Assembly: GCA_036785705.1 (NCBI GenBank)
Contig: JAWUZG010000137.1
Coordinates: 310,001 to 374,000, forward strand
From: Acanthornis magna
Lineage: Eukaryota > Chordata > Aves > Passeriformes > Acanthizidae
Length of the DNA stretch: 64,000 bases
Reading direction: 5' to 3'
Below, in pieces: positions 1-13,500 of the stretch (its first letter is position 1; every line of letters begins with the position of its first letter). The position numbers and the translations under genes were made by a program. The notes beneath the pieces are model-generated. The model had not been told where the DNA came from. It worked only from the letters and a program-made list of their open reading frames with translations, and did not search any database.

Positions 1-3000
1 TATTCAAAACTCCTCACCTATTTATAATTATTTTTTTTCCTTCTACACAGAAACCATAACAAACATGGTACAAATACCAGGATAGAAAAGATATTTTAAA
101 TTTAGCTTGATATTGGGTCTGAACCAATGATTTCACTGGCTCCAGAATTTTACCTTGTAAGTTTTACAGGTGATTTTGCAAGTCCTCAACAGGGTGATGT
201 CTGCCACATAACACAAATTCAGTGTGAAATGTGAACTTTTATTACCTCATACAGACACGTAACTGACACTGATATTGTGTTAACAGGACAAACATCTCTA
301 CTTTCAAAATTCTGGACAATGCTGGTCACAATGAAAGAAAACTGAAAAGTGCAGTCATGCCCGAATCAAACAGGGTTTTGCTTTTCTCCCTGGAAGTGTA
401 TACTTGTGGAAAGCCTGCCTTTTTCATGGCTTATCTTATAAATGTTTTTGGAGCTAAACTGTATGTATAACTTAGTATTCATTATGCCTGTCTGGCCTGT
501 CTTGTCTTCATATTCTTTCCTCTTTTCAGATTTTCATTCTAACCAAATTGCTTTCACACGTTAATGAGCTTCTAACTAAATCACATCAAATTTCACTGGC
601 CTGGGGCAAGGCTGACAAAAGTTGGGACTGAACTGTTTTTACTTCTTTCCTGTCTTATTTATTCCCCAATGGTGGGAGAGACAAAGCCTGTGATTTCACT
701 CACTGTTGACTTCTCCTCCTGCTTTTTCCAGTGTCTCTCTTCATCTTTCATGCTTGACATCACAGCACAGGGAGTGAAGAAGAGATGCAGAATAGTAAAG
801 GGCCAGTGAGCTTAAAAAAGATCCTTCCTCTCTCTAATGCCTCCTCCCCATGCTGCCGCCTTTATTTCCAAATGACTCTAGAAGCTCACAGCTGGGACAC
901 TCTGTTTCTGTTTCCATGCTCTGAAAAGAACCAGGAATAAGCAGGAGTTTCAGGGTACAAATAAGGACAAGGAGCCACTGCTTGTGAACACGAAAAAATC
1001 TGCCCAAGGGCCAGTGAACTCTCCTGGCCCCACTGCCATCTTATGTGTTCCTTAGAAGAGAAAAATTAGTGAACAGAAGAAAATGTCTACTGAAAAATAG
1101 TGACAGAGAAATTGCCCCAGCCTGGGAGATGTGAGCCTGGAAATGAGGGTTTGGAATCAAAAACATCCTTGAAAAGTGCAGCTGGCCTCTTCAAAGTACA
1201 GCTGCCATACCTAGAAAGCGGAGATATCCTGAGCCACCCAGACTAAGTGTAAAGCCAAGAAACATTAACAGCAACTTGTCTTATGAAAAAGTAGTAAAGT
1301 CTGGAAAAATAAAATGGATCTGAAAGAACAAAAATATCATCATCATCATTGGCTGTTACAGATGAAAAGCTGAAATTAACAGCACCTATTGGTGGTTTAA
1401 AGATGTGGTACCCTATGACCCGTCCCCCTGTAAAAAAGAGGGGAGTCAGGAAAGACTCTTTTAATAGATTTCACAGACAAAAATGAAGCGTAAACGTGGC
1501 AATATTATACCTGGAAAACTGTTTATTGATAAAGAAGTGTAAATGTTCCTACCAAAGGGGAAATACGCCTGTCATCTTATTGGTGCCCCTCCTCTTTGCC
1601 GGTTTGTTTTTCCACCTCTGGCATAGTTAGATCTTCCCTCTAGGAACAAATCATCATCTTTCATTGTGGTTTGGCCTCTTCTGAAATCTGTGTAATTCAT
1701 TTGGTATTTACACACACACACACACATATATACAAGTAATTTATCATAAATATATCTGGTATTATACTGTTGATAATTTTGTCCACCAAAGATACACTTG
1801 TATACCTGCAATAGTATATGCCTAGTATATACTTAGTTGCATATTACTACATCTAGTTGTACACTACCTGTATGCCACTACTCCTACAAGTATATTCCCA
1901 GTTGGCTGCTGCTGTTATATTAGTTGCTGATGTATTTACTGTTCTTCTACTGATTGGTGCTGTATTTGATTGCTGATAGTAATTTCTAATAGCATTATAT
2001 ATAAATATATACACTTTATTAATCATGGATATACCTGCTGCTGGTGATTTTTATGTTAGTTTACCTGCTAGAGTTATTTTTTGTAGCATTTGTGGTAATC
2101 TGTAATGAAGTACAGAAATATACAAAGTCTCTGTGTCTTTGTGTTTTATGGTAGTCTACAGAGCTGCAGTCATGATCTCTACCCACCCACACGCCAGATA
2201 ACGCTTTAGGTCATGACCCTGCTTTTCCACCAAGTCATTGCCAGTTACTCTGGGATCCAACAACTCAAGAGTCCTCCCCTCTTTTGCTCTACCTTCTCCT
2301 TCCCTGTCAGTATCCCTCTCTCCTTCCTTTAGTTAATTTGCCAACTCCATCCTTTCTCTTCTGCCAGGCTTCCCAATCAGCTTTCTGACACATGAACAAT
2401 TTTCTTCCTCAATCCATCTTCTGTATCTCTGGCATCCAAATAAACTCTCTCCACAGGACTCCTAATAATTACTTTAGTCTATCCTCTATATAGTCTGCAC
2501 TGCCTACAGCGTTATAATTTAACCACTTCCACAGTCAAATATCTCCTCTATTAATTAAATCCTTGAACCAGAATTCCTGTTATTGTTATTATTCAATAAG
2601 AAAGACACAAAATATTGGCAAAAATCTACAAAGTTTTACATAACCTCACTTCATTAGAGCTAGAAAAATGCCTGCAGTGCCACACAGCATTTTAAATTCA
2701 TTTGGCACCTATCACAGGAATGGATTACATGCCCCAGGACTAAATGAGTGAGGAAGGCATTCAATATATTCTCACATGTTTTGGCATTTGGGCATTGCAT
2801 CAACTGGCTTCACATATATGTAGACAGAGACTTGTGCATCCTGGAGCCACAGGAATAATTTGCTGAGCCATGGGCCAATAAAACAAGAATTATCTTATGC
2901 CATGGAAAGTGACAAGAAGTCGCTTTCTGTTATCAATTTTTGGCTGAGGGATTATCATCTGTTTAGCAGCCCTGTTTACCGTTTTATAATCCTCTGTCAA

Positions 3001-5049
3001 GGATTGAAAAGAACCATGGATAACAGCAATACAAGACAGTCAAGTATATTTTCCTGAAAAAAAAAGGTGCGTCCTGGAATTAATTATTTGAGCATTTGTA
3101 TGTGGTTTGGCAAAATCATTTTTGTACAAATGACAGAGAAAACTTGCAGAGATCATTAAAAAAATTAAAAGCTATTTTTTCCTGCTACTAAGTTCCCACC
3201 AGAACAGTATGTGCCTTATTCTTTCAGTTCTATATATTATGAAGACCTGAATTCTCAAGCAATCAAATGGAAGACTGTCTGATGAAATACCACTTCTCTT
3301 TGCTTCCATCTTTTAAAAATTTATAAAACTGAAGTAATTTTTTCTTTTTTTTGTATGACCAATTGCTGAAAACCTTGATTCATCAGAAAGGGAATGGTCT
3401 ACAAGACTGTGAATAGGATGAAAGGTGATCTGATATGCAACCTCTCTAGTACCCTGGCTTGGTTAAGAATTGCAGACGTGAAGGGAACTTGGCAAGTAAT
3501 GTATAACATTAGCTATCTACAAAGGAAAAAGAATTAATGTTAAGATTAAGTGAAGTAATAGTATACATCCACTTTCTATTTTTACCACTGATTACTCTGT
3601 TCTTAGAACTATAAATGGAACCATCTATAGGTAAGGTTGAAAAGTATTAAAAACATAAATAGAAGGAGCTGAACCACATATACTTGACTAAATGAGACTG
3701 AAGTGTTTTACTGCTCCTCTATGCACACTTAACAAATTTTTGGGTTGGGAAGATAACCTGAATACTTATTCATGTTTTCCCTGAAGACCAACGCTCTTTC
3801 TGTCAAGCTCTTGAGCTTGTTCCTGCTATATACTCACAGAGCTGGCTGACAGTACCTGTCTTCAGCTTTATCTTATTCTGACACAACACCACTCAATGTT
3901 TTAGAGTCTGATAAATGACTGGCAAGAACACTAACTGGATATTCAGGATACTACAAATGATCTCCAAACATAATGAGATCTGGGAGCCATCAATCCAGAG
4001 GAAAATTGTTCCTGCATTAAAGAAAATGTAAAAGGTTAGAAACATCTAATCTGGATGAATTTTTCAATTTATGGTAAATTCAGACAACAGTACTCCAGTT
4101 TACTTCTCAGTTTGAAGTTTCACCTGCTACTGCAGAATGCGAAAGATCAAAGTATATTATGATCATTTTACATTTTTTACTCTTTCAGGAAGTACGTCTA
4201 TGTATTTTCTATTCTCTTCATCAGAAAGAAGCCTGCTGGTGTGATTTCTGGTGTGAAGCCTGCTGGATTATGGGTCATAATTCTAGTATTACATGCAAAT
4301 ATAGTGGGACCTAATTTGATTACGAATCCAGAATAAAAAACATCATGTTCCCAGGTGTAACACAAAAAGTGCCTCTTGGATTTCACAGCCTAGAATCCTT
4401 TACAAGAAGAAGCATGACTAGTAGGAGCTCACCTCAAGGTCTACATCTTCTCTTATAAAAAATTATTCCCTCGTGTGTGATATAGTGCACTTGCTGCAAT
4501 CCTCCTCTGCATCCTAATTTGTTCTTTTTCAATGCATCAAACTTGCTGCTGTCAAAAGCATATTATTTTCTTGCCACACACAGTAAATTAGTTCTACATT
4601 TACAGCCAATTCTTGGTTTCTTTTAGGAGGGAAGTTTGAGCTTTTTGTCCTCACTTTCATGGCTTGTCACAACAGTGCTTGTTCCCACCTACATTTCAGT
4701 TCTTCTGTCCTCCCACACACCTAAGGAGATGACAATACTTAGCTTAATTTCCTTGGTTAATTGGGACCCTTCTTTTTCCTCCCTGCTTACCTTGTAAGAA
4801 CTGAATCAGAGGAGGGTCTAACTAGCCCAATATCTGACTTCCAGAACTGATAACAAAGTGTCTGCTTCAGGAGTGAAAAAGTACACATGTATGTGATTCC
4901 CCTCATGAGTACTCTACCCACTTTGAGCTGTTCTTACTCTTGGATTTTCCAATACTTCTGTATTTCATTTAACATCCACATTTCTCTTCCAAGTAACTGT
5001 CCAGTCTCCCTGGAGAATTTTATAAATGCCTCATATGTATAACCACTTT
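1..5049. other. AT-rich non-coding stretch
   Basis: The sequence is AT-rich with stop codons in all frames at short intervals. The open frames found here are under about 80 codons and show no protein-family pattern. I see no recognisable exon, RNA gene or well-preserved transposable element. The only distinct element is the short CA/TA microsatellite near 1.7 kb. A minor internal duplication at about 4,229-4,270 repeats the words GAAGCCTGCTGG and TGGTGTGA. Unrecognised old repeats or conserved regulatory elements cannot be excluded by eye. Confidence 0.6.
1709..1732. repeat. (CA)n(TA)n microsatellite
   Basis: About eight CA dinucleotides run directly into a short TATATA tract. This is a simple-sequence repeat with no other function visible. 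Confidence 0.9.
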
Positions 5050-7560
5050 TCTCTGTGGTGTGCAGGTGCTATTCCTCCACAAAGAACCCTCTCCTCTAGA
5101 GCCTCTGGGATAGAGCTGTTATTCCATGGGCATTTAGAGGAGTGATAACAGAAGCAAGGATGGGTGGCTCCTCACAGCTTGCATTGCATTCACGAGTAAC
5201 ATCCTTAGCTGGCTGGGGCTGTCCCTCTCCCACCCCATCCCTGGGTAGGAGAAGTCAGCTCTGCCTGATTCTGGCTTTGTGATGTCCCCATCCTCTCCTA
5301 ACCGTCCCTGCTTCCTTGCTGTCATCTGTGGGTCCCAGTCACAGCATGAGGTTATGGGCTTCAGGGGGACCACCATGCACCCCTTAGGGTACCACAGATG
5401 AGTGCCAGCCCACTGCTCCCTGCATGAGGGACAGTTTGGGACACTTCCCTCAGTCATGAGCACCATCCTGGCCAGTGTCCCTGTTTGTGTCATTCTCTCA
5501 TACCCACACCTTCCATCCCTCTCTTCTCAGGACCATGATTTCTAGGAAGGTGAGTGCATTTTCCTGGATTCCCTGAAAAAAAGCACCCCAGTCTTCAGGT
5601 TTGTTTAGGGTTGGTTTGAGTTTGTGTGTCACCTGAAGTGAAAATCCCAGCCCTGAAAGCACTGTGGAGTCCTCTTGACACAAAACCAACTGCTCAGACA
5701 GTGGTTTGCCCTGCCTGGGGTAGCAATGCGCACAGAGCTGGAGAAGCTGGGAAATTTTCTTTTGCTGACTTCCCCTTCCACCTCTCTTTTATAGGCTCTG
5801 GAGTGATGTGGGGCAGTAGTTGCCTACTTCTACAGAAAGCATGAGGATTCTGTGACTGTGGCAGTACTGGAGCTTTTCTAGCATCAGTGGCACAGTTCTT
5901 TTGCTACAGCCTTCCATCAGATCCTCAGCAAGGAATGCAGCATGCCTGTGGGGCTGGGACATGGCTCTACAGGCAGCACACAGGGTCAGAGAGTGAGAAG
6001 GGGCCGCGGGGTCTTGGTCTTGGCATTTATCTGGGATCTGGTGCAGCACAGACTGGGTACTTCCTGAGCCATCTTCCACCCAAGAGAACCAACCTAAGAG
6101 CAGCCTGAGGAAACAACTTCTAAAAGACGGTTTGGAATGAGTATTTTAAAATAACTCCAAGAGGGCTTTCACCAGGGCACGCTTGAGTAGTGCTGGTCTC
6201 ATGTGCATGTGGGTGAAGGCTCTGACCTAAGCCATCCTGACAACATTCTGCGTCACTCCTTCACACAAGAGAAGGGTGATACAAGAGATACAAGAGAGCC
6301 TGTGCTGGAATTGGTGAGGCTGCTCCTTTACCGTCCTCCACAGTTTGTGTTTCTGCACCACCAATCTCCAGTGTGCTTGGGCAGAGACAGAGGAGCACAC
6401 CTACAGCATTTACCAGGGAGCTGGCCTCCCCTTCAGGCACTCTATGTATGCTGTTGTGCCAGTCCTGGCATTCCTGCACACCCTCAGGTCTGCACCTGGG
6501 AGCTCTCTGCTCCTTTGTAGAGTGGCAAAAGCTTGACTCCTCGGCTCCCAGCTCCTCTGTGCTGCCAGAGCTTGGAAGTGTGCAGCCAACAGCAATAGAG
6601 GTTCACCGTGCTGGTGGCTGTGTTCCAGAGACTCCTTAGAGATGACATTCAGAGACGAAAGCAAATCCATGGCCAGGTTGAAATCTTGCTCCTAATTCTG
6701 TAGCAGAGCCAATCAGTAAGGCTGGCAGGACAGAGTTCCCCTGGAGATGCCCTGCCTTTCTTCTTTGCAAGGATCACAGTTCTCTTGCCTCTTTATGGAA
6801 CAAATAGATCCAGGCCAGGCTGGATTTCCTGCTCTTACAGGTCCCTTTTTGGCTTTTATCTGTGCAGTCCTTTAAAGAGATGAGGCTGATTGAACACATC
6901 CTGAGCGATGCTGGCAGAGCTGTCTCAGCCAGCTGGCACAGAGCTGGGGAGCTCAGCAGGGTGCAAGGGAGAAGGAAAGCCTTTGGCCTGTCTGGGGTCA
7001 CTCTCCCCTCTTGGATGCTGCAGGGTGGGAAGAGTGCAGCTGTGCAGATGGACAACCTGCACAAGATCAGAGGTTGTGTAGCTGGCTTCTCCCTCCAGCT
7101 TCCCAAGCAGGTGGACCTCAGTCTGCTTCCCTTGCTTGCTCAGCATCACACATCAGGTGGGGCTAGGTGGAGAAAAGCAGAGCTGCAGAGCTACTGGGGC
7201 TGGGGCAGATGCCTGGTGGTGGCCTCTGCTCTCTGCTGTGATCTGCAGGGCTCTTTATAACCTCCCATTCTCATGTCTAAGCCCTCAAATACCAATCTGC
7301 TCCTGCTCTCGCCGCTGCCTGCTCCCAACTGCAGTTCCCAGTGACTTTCTTTGAGGATCCCCCTTTCCTCATGGAGTAAGAGCCTTCAGCAAGTGACTGA
7401 GACTGTGCTGAAATGTCCCCTGCTGCCAGTGCTCAGGGCTGTTAGTACTACCCTAGAGCTCTGTGTGCTCTGCACCTGCACTGGAGGGCTCTGGGGTCTG
7501 CTTTAAGTCAGGCTGAGTGAGCTGGCGGGGACCTCAGTGGGAGTGCAGGTGTCCTGCAAT
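5050..7560. other. GC-raised segment of unknown origin
   Basis: Base composition rises clearly above that of both flanks and falls back after about 7.56 kb. Overlapping open frames of 60-132 codons occur on both strands, but they are what raised GC produces and none shows a domain or a coherent exon structure. CpG is not conspicuously enriched, so this is not a typical CpG island. A TATA-like word, CTTTATAA, occurs near 7,252. It could be an old, unrecognised repeat, a decayed retrocopy or a regulatory segment. I cannot decide between these. Confidence 0.4.
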
Positions 7561-10500
7561 TCCAGGCAGATGTACAGCTTGTTTATGCCCCTCTGAGCTT
7601 TGAATATTTGTTCCCCAGTGAGGGAAAAGTCCTACATTAAACTCAGGCTTTACACTCCTAGTTTTCCATTAAACCCTACTTTGTTTCAGTTTAAATAACC
7701 ACTAATCAGTTCATTAGAGCACTGTATCAACTAACAGACATACGCTTTGAATTTTCACTTTGAATTAGATAAAGCAGAAGGTCTTTTATCCTCTGTATCC
7801 TTCATAAAGAGACTTCTGATACAAGAAACAGTGGTTGCCAATGAGTTTTAATTTTTGTGAATACTTGCCTTTAGTATGCATTTATGATCTCAGATCTCTG
7901 ATCATAATATATCTGTGCAGGTCTCCTGCTGGCAATTAACATATTGGAAAGAATTTTTTATGGTGAATTTTGGAATTTCATTAATTTTACCTTTGAATGA
8001 AGTTAGAAGGAGGGGGGAGACTGTGGTATTGGCTAAGCAGCTGGATTTTTTAAAGGAAAGTGTAAGGATTAAATTATGAAACAAAGGAACTATTTTAAGA
8101 CTAACTTCAGCTCCATCCCTCACATTTTTTGAAGGGCTGGTAAGTGATTTCTACACTAGCTGCTTTTTGGTAACACCTCTTTTTTTCATCTTGCCTTTGT
8201 GACTATATTCATTGCTGGGGGTTTTACAAGGGGTTCCTACTCAGAGATGAAAGACAAATGAGGGCATAATCAGATAACAAAAATCCTCCCACTTTGCCTT
8301 TTCTGTGTGTTCTGACAGAAACACAGCCACCTAAGAGATGAAGATTACAGTTCTATGTGCATTTCAAATGTTGCCTCGGGGTAGTAATGTGCATAGCTGG
8401 TTTACACTGATCAGCAAAAATGGATGCCCTAATCAGGAACAAAAGGACACTGGAACTGAAATAAGAAAGCAAGTGGCCTCTTGGGGATACAGTCTCAGGA
8501 TGACTTGCCATTCCTGTTAGCAGTCTTTCAATCTGAAAGTCACATTCAGAATATTATTTATTACACCTTCCTGTGGAATTTAACAGAGTATGCAAAAGGT
8601 TAATTGAAAGGCTTGTAACCAATCAAATCCTTTGTTCAAGGTCTTTTTCCCCTTAGACAGCTGGAAATATATTCTGAAACAGAAACTTCCAAAATTTGGA
8701 AGTTTGAAGAAAAAGACTGTGTCACTAATAAGACCTTTCAATAACCTCTGTTTGCATTTCAAAGGAGTTCTCTTGTTATTTTGGGGCAATTTTTGCTCCT
8801 TCTCATTCTCTGTTTCTTGCACACATAGAGCTGTGCAGAGAGGGAAGGAGAGAGAGAGAGAATGGTGTCTTTTGGATAGCATAATTACTTGGTGCATGTC
8901 AGTCTTTTTCCTGCTGAAGTGAATGGACTAATACAATACCCTGCAGAGGAATCAAGCTTCATTCTGCTGTGCTTTCTGGAATAGCATTAACAATAACCTA
9001 CAGCCAGATCATAAAGACTCAGACGCCTACAGTGGGAATTGAAATACCTGCGAATCAATGATCCTCTTGGCTAACTATAAAGGCCTTGTAAACACCATAA
9101 GCAGCTGCATTTTTTAACTTATCTTTTCCAAATGCCTACAGTATCACCTCTTCGCTGCTCAGAAGTGCCTCTGTCTGGGCAAGATAGTTCCCTCCTGCTG
9201 AGGCTCTTCTGCTGGGCTGATTTGTCTGCTCCACACTTCAAGGAAGCGGAATTGGCACACATCTTCAAGGGCGGATTACTTTGAATGGATACAGATAGTG
9301 ACAATCATTAACATAGACTCTGTGTTTCTTATTTGCAATGTTGAGACAGCTCCCTGCTCTGAATGCTAAATTGTTTTACAGCAGCATGCTAAAGCTCTTA
9401 AACATGCACTGCCTAACAAAAGCACTTGGGCATTTTACTCTTGGATGAGGATTCCGCTATGAGCAGAGGAAGCATTTGAAAAGTTAAACATGGGACTCAT
9501 CTTTGCCATCGTGTCCAAGACACATCTTGAAGCTGACTCTTATCTCCATGTCTTATACTAACTAAATCAATTTCACCAGCTAAGGAGATTTGGGTTATGG
9601 GAATATTTTCTGACATGCACATTTGGCAGCTCGTTATTTTACATTTACATTTACTACTTTCAAGTCAAAACAGCATTTCAGTGGAGTATTTGTACTACCT
9701 ATCCTACTATGAATTGTAATTCTTATTGTTTGCGGCCTCTTAAAATTAACCATTGGTGTTTATTCCCAGTTTTGACTGCTCTTTCTTTGTCAGGGATACT
9801 TTGTTTTCCCCTCAAGAGAAGTTGAGAATATATTTTTAATTTAGTAGCCATCAGATTTGTGTTTTAAGTTAAAACCTTAGGTGTGAGTGGAAAGTAACAA
9901 AACAAAACAGAAACCACAAACAGCAACAACAATAAATAAAGACAGCCTGAATCTTGGAGGCAAAAGCAGTTCATAATACCTCTTTCTTGTTACCATTGTT
10001 ATGTCTTCCACCGCAGATTTTCCTAAAACAAGTTATAGGTTCTTTTGTTTTTTCTAATGATTAAATTATAAAAAGCCAATTGTAATTTTGCATGGCTTCT
10101 AATGGAATGTTAAAAAATAAAAGTCACCCAGCTCTAACTGGAACATGCCTTGTAGTATGCTTACACAGTATTTTAAAATACAACATAACACAACTGATAT
10201 TTCAAGAAAGTTTAATTTTAATTAAATAACAAATCTTTGATTCCTATTATCATACTGGAAATTAATAAAGATCAAGCTTATATTGTATCATCTATTGTAT
10301 CAAACAACAGATGATTCAATATTTCTATATATCTCAAGTTTTCGACCTTGTTTCCAGTGGTGACAATTTACCGAAGACAAAAAAAGTGTAATTTAAATTA
10401 GAAGACTTGAAGTACTTCATTTAATTATATACAGATGGATTAAATATAATCTTAATCTAGCAGATTATGTGGTTCGCAGCTATTGTATGGCCTGGCTGTT

Positions 10501-13500
10501 TCACATTCATGGGGCTTTTATTCCCATAAATTCATGATAATTAATATTGTGGAAGTCTAAACTATAAAATAAAATTATAAGACATATCCTATATTTAGGA
10601 AAATATATCTTTGAAGAATTTATTCATTTCTTTTCCATTTTAACAAAATAGGTTTCATATTCTTTGAAACATATTTCCAAAACTATTTTTTTTAATCTCT
10701 TGTGGAAGACATTGGCACAAGGCCTCTCCGTATGTGTTCTTTCTCCTATAAGTGTTTTTCTTACAGCTGAAATTGACCCTAAATCTAGCATGTCTTTACT
10801 TTTCCTCTAAAGTTTCTTAAGTTGTATCTTAACTTGCTCATAGAGGCATCTAAATTCAGATTGAAAACTTTTTTAGAACATGGATAACAAATGCAGAAAG
10901 GACTGAATTAATCAGGAATGAGGTTTGTTTTTACATTGTTTATCATTTATGATTAATTTTGATTTCTAGATATATTTCACAATTATGAATTAAATATATA
11001 GTTCATGCAACAGAAATTGATAGAAAAACTGTAAATAAATTATTTCTGCTATATTTAGATCGCTGTTTTTTTATGCTGTAGCCTCGGCATCTGACAAGGA
11101 AAGCTCAAAGTTTTTAAGACGGAAAAACTACGAAATAAATAGCTGATGCCAAATATGAAATCTAGAAAGAATAAAAGTTTTTAGTAGAAATTATAAATAT
11201 CTAGGAATAAGAAACTACTTTTGCAAATATTCAGTAACTGTTCAAGATCTTTTGAAAAAAATACCCCAAAACCATATTAACTGAAAATCTGGAGTGAATT
11301 AAACTCATTGCTTTTCTACTGAATTTTGGTTTTGTTCCAGAAAAAAGGAAAAAAAGAAAAAGAAATCCTGATTTAGTAAAAGTAAATAGACATAGGCATT
11401 CTGTACTAAATAGAAGATTCATTCATGGCATCAAATTAACTGTTTTCTACACACAAGCATTTTTTTAACATACCTTATTTTAAAACACAATTCAAATGAA
11501 GCAATAAAAAATGTCAGGAAACAAATACACGGGATTACTCTGAATAAATTACCCAAATTTTATTTAAGCAAGAAGACCAATATACCACAATATTTTGCAC
11601 CCAAACTCTTTGAAAAACCACTGCATAATATACCATGAGACTAGTTTGACCACAGAATAAATAAATGTTCACATAAAGCAATTTTGACTATGCACAGCCA
11701 GGTTCCTATCCAGTTTTAATTCATTTGAGGTCAACTTTTATAATATTATACTAATTCTTAACTCTTGATTCTGCCTTGACAGTGCACAGCCTTCCTTAAG
11801 AATATGTTAGTCATTTTACACAAAGCAAAGATATCAGCTGTCTGACATGGACAGGAAATCTTCCTGAATATTCTGCAAAGCACTCTCTAGTATTTATCGA
11901 TTACCTGACATTCAAATATCTCTTACTTAGTTGTTTCTTCCTTGGCAATCTTATGGATTTAGATTTGTTGCTATGTTAGCTGATATTAAGAAAGACAAGT
12001 ATTGATATGTCTGGTAACAAACTGGATGTATACAACGCACAGTGACATAAAAATGATTCACCAAAATGATGGGGAAGGTCATCACCAAAGAGAAAAAAAT
12101 AAAAATTGTAAAGGAAGGTTTACATTGATCAACAGTCCTGGGAAGGGAGACAAAAGCCCTCAGAAGTCACATAAACGTTCTTTACAGCTCTACCAGAGAT
12201 AGAGGACTAACATTAAAATAGTTTCACCATGTCCTGAAGAGCAAATGAAAAGACAAGTACTTTTTATCTTAAACTGAGCATAGGACTTAACATAAGAAGT
12301 TGAACGTTTGGTCTGGGAAACAAAGCCATCGCCAGGAAGATAAAACACAGGGCTGGGAAGTAATGGCTGCAAATTTATCCGGCTTTAATATCAAGACATC
12401 TTGACACAAAATATGAAAGGTGCAGTTAAGGGGAGGAGAATGTAACAGAACACAGTGATCTCTGCAATGCCTGGAAAGGGATTTTAAGTGTCATGAATGG
12501 AGTAGCCATATTATTCCCTACTGTAGTCCGTCCTGTCACTCCCAGGAAATTCCTTTACAGTCTGAAATGAATCAAAATCCCAGTGCCAGCTGGAGCAGAT
12601 CATGAGGAGATAGTTTCATTCTCCCTGTTTATGAGATACCTTCATATACCATCATTAAACAAAACACGTTGACACTCCTTCTGCATGTGATGTTTTCAGA
12701 AAGCACCAGTTGCTGGTAATCCTAATTCCTATATGAAAGCAAAAAGTCTATATTTTTTAGAAACTTCGAGAATATATCAAACATTCTGTGAATTCATCAA
12801 TTATGTTTAATGGACACTACTTAAGTTAGACAAAGGTATATCTTCACATCATTGTCCTTATAGTCATTTTTCATTTTCCCATGAGTTTTCTATTCTAGAA
12901 ATATGAATTGTAAGGATAAGAGGTTGGCTGGAATGCCAGAAGATATTGACTTTGCTGATGGTACCTGCACCTTGCAGTTAATGATAAATGAAATGCAATA
13001 AAAGACCTGCAGCTTAGTCAGAATTACTCATGAATTCCAACTTTATGGCCAGTAAGTCAAAAGTAAAAGTTTAGCTACATAAAATGACGTCAGATGACCC
13101 CATCTCTGAAAGGTAAAGCACTGCAGAACTGTTTTCTTTACTTGCCTAGGCAATATAAATCTGGTGGCTACATCTGTAAGTGGAGAAGGCAAGCTCCATT
13201 TTCAGAAGCACAGTAACAGGCAAGGACTAATATTAAGCAATGTTCTCAGCATGGACCTGTTACGAATAAATCCAAATCATGGAGCATCAGCAAACCCATC
13301 CAGGAGTTAAATTGCTTTCAGTACAGGTGCACACAGCATACACTCAGAGTAAAGTGGCCAGATAAATGGAAGTGTTATTGGAAGAATTACTTAGTATTGC
13401 ACAAATGGCAGATAGGTTTGAATATATAGCAAAATAGGTTCTTTTTGGGAAAACAAAACTGAGATGACTCACAGCAATGTTTTGAACTACATAAATGTTC

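Noticed and set aside
5134..7354. Cluster of 60-132-codon frames on both strands
   Set aside because: The frames overlap and contradict each other, share no family pattern and reflect raised GC content.
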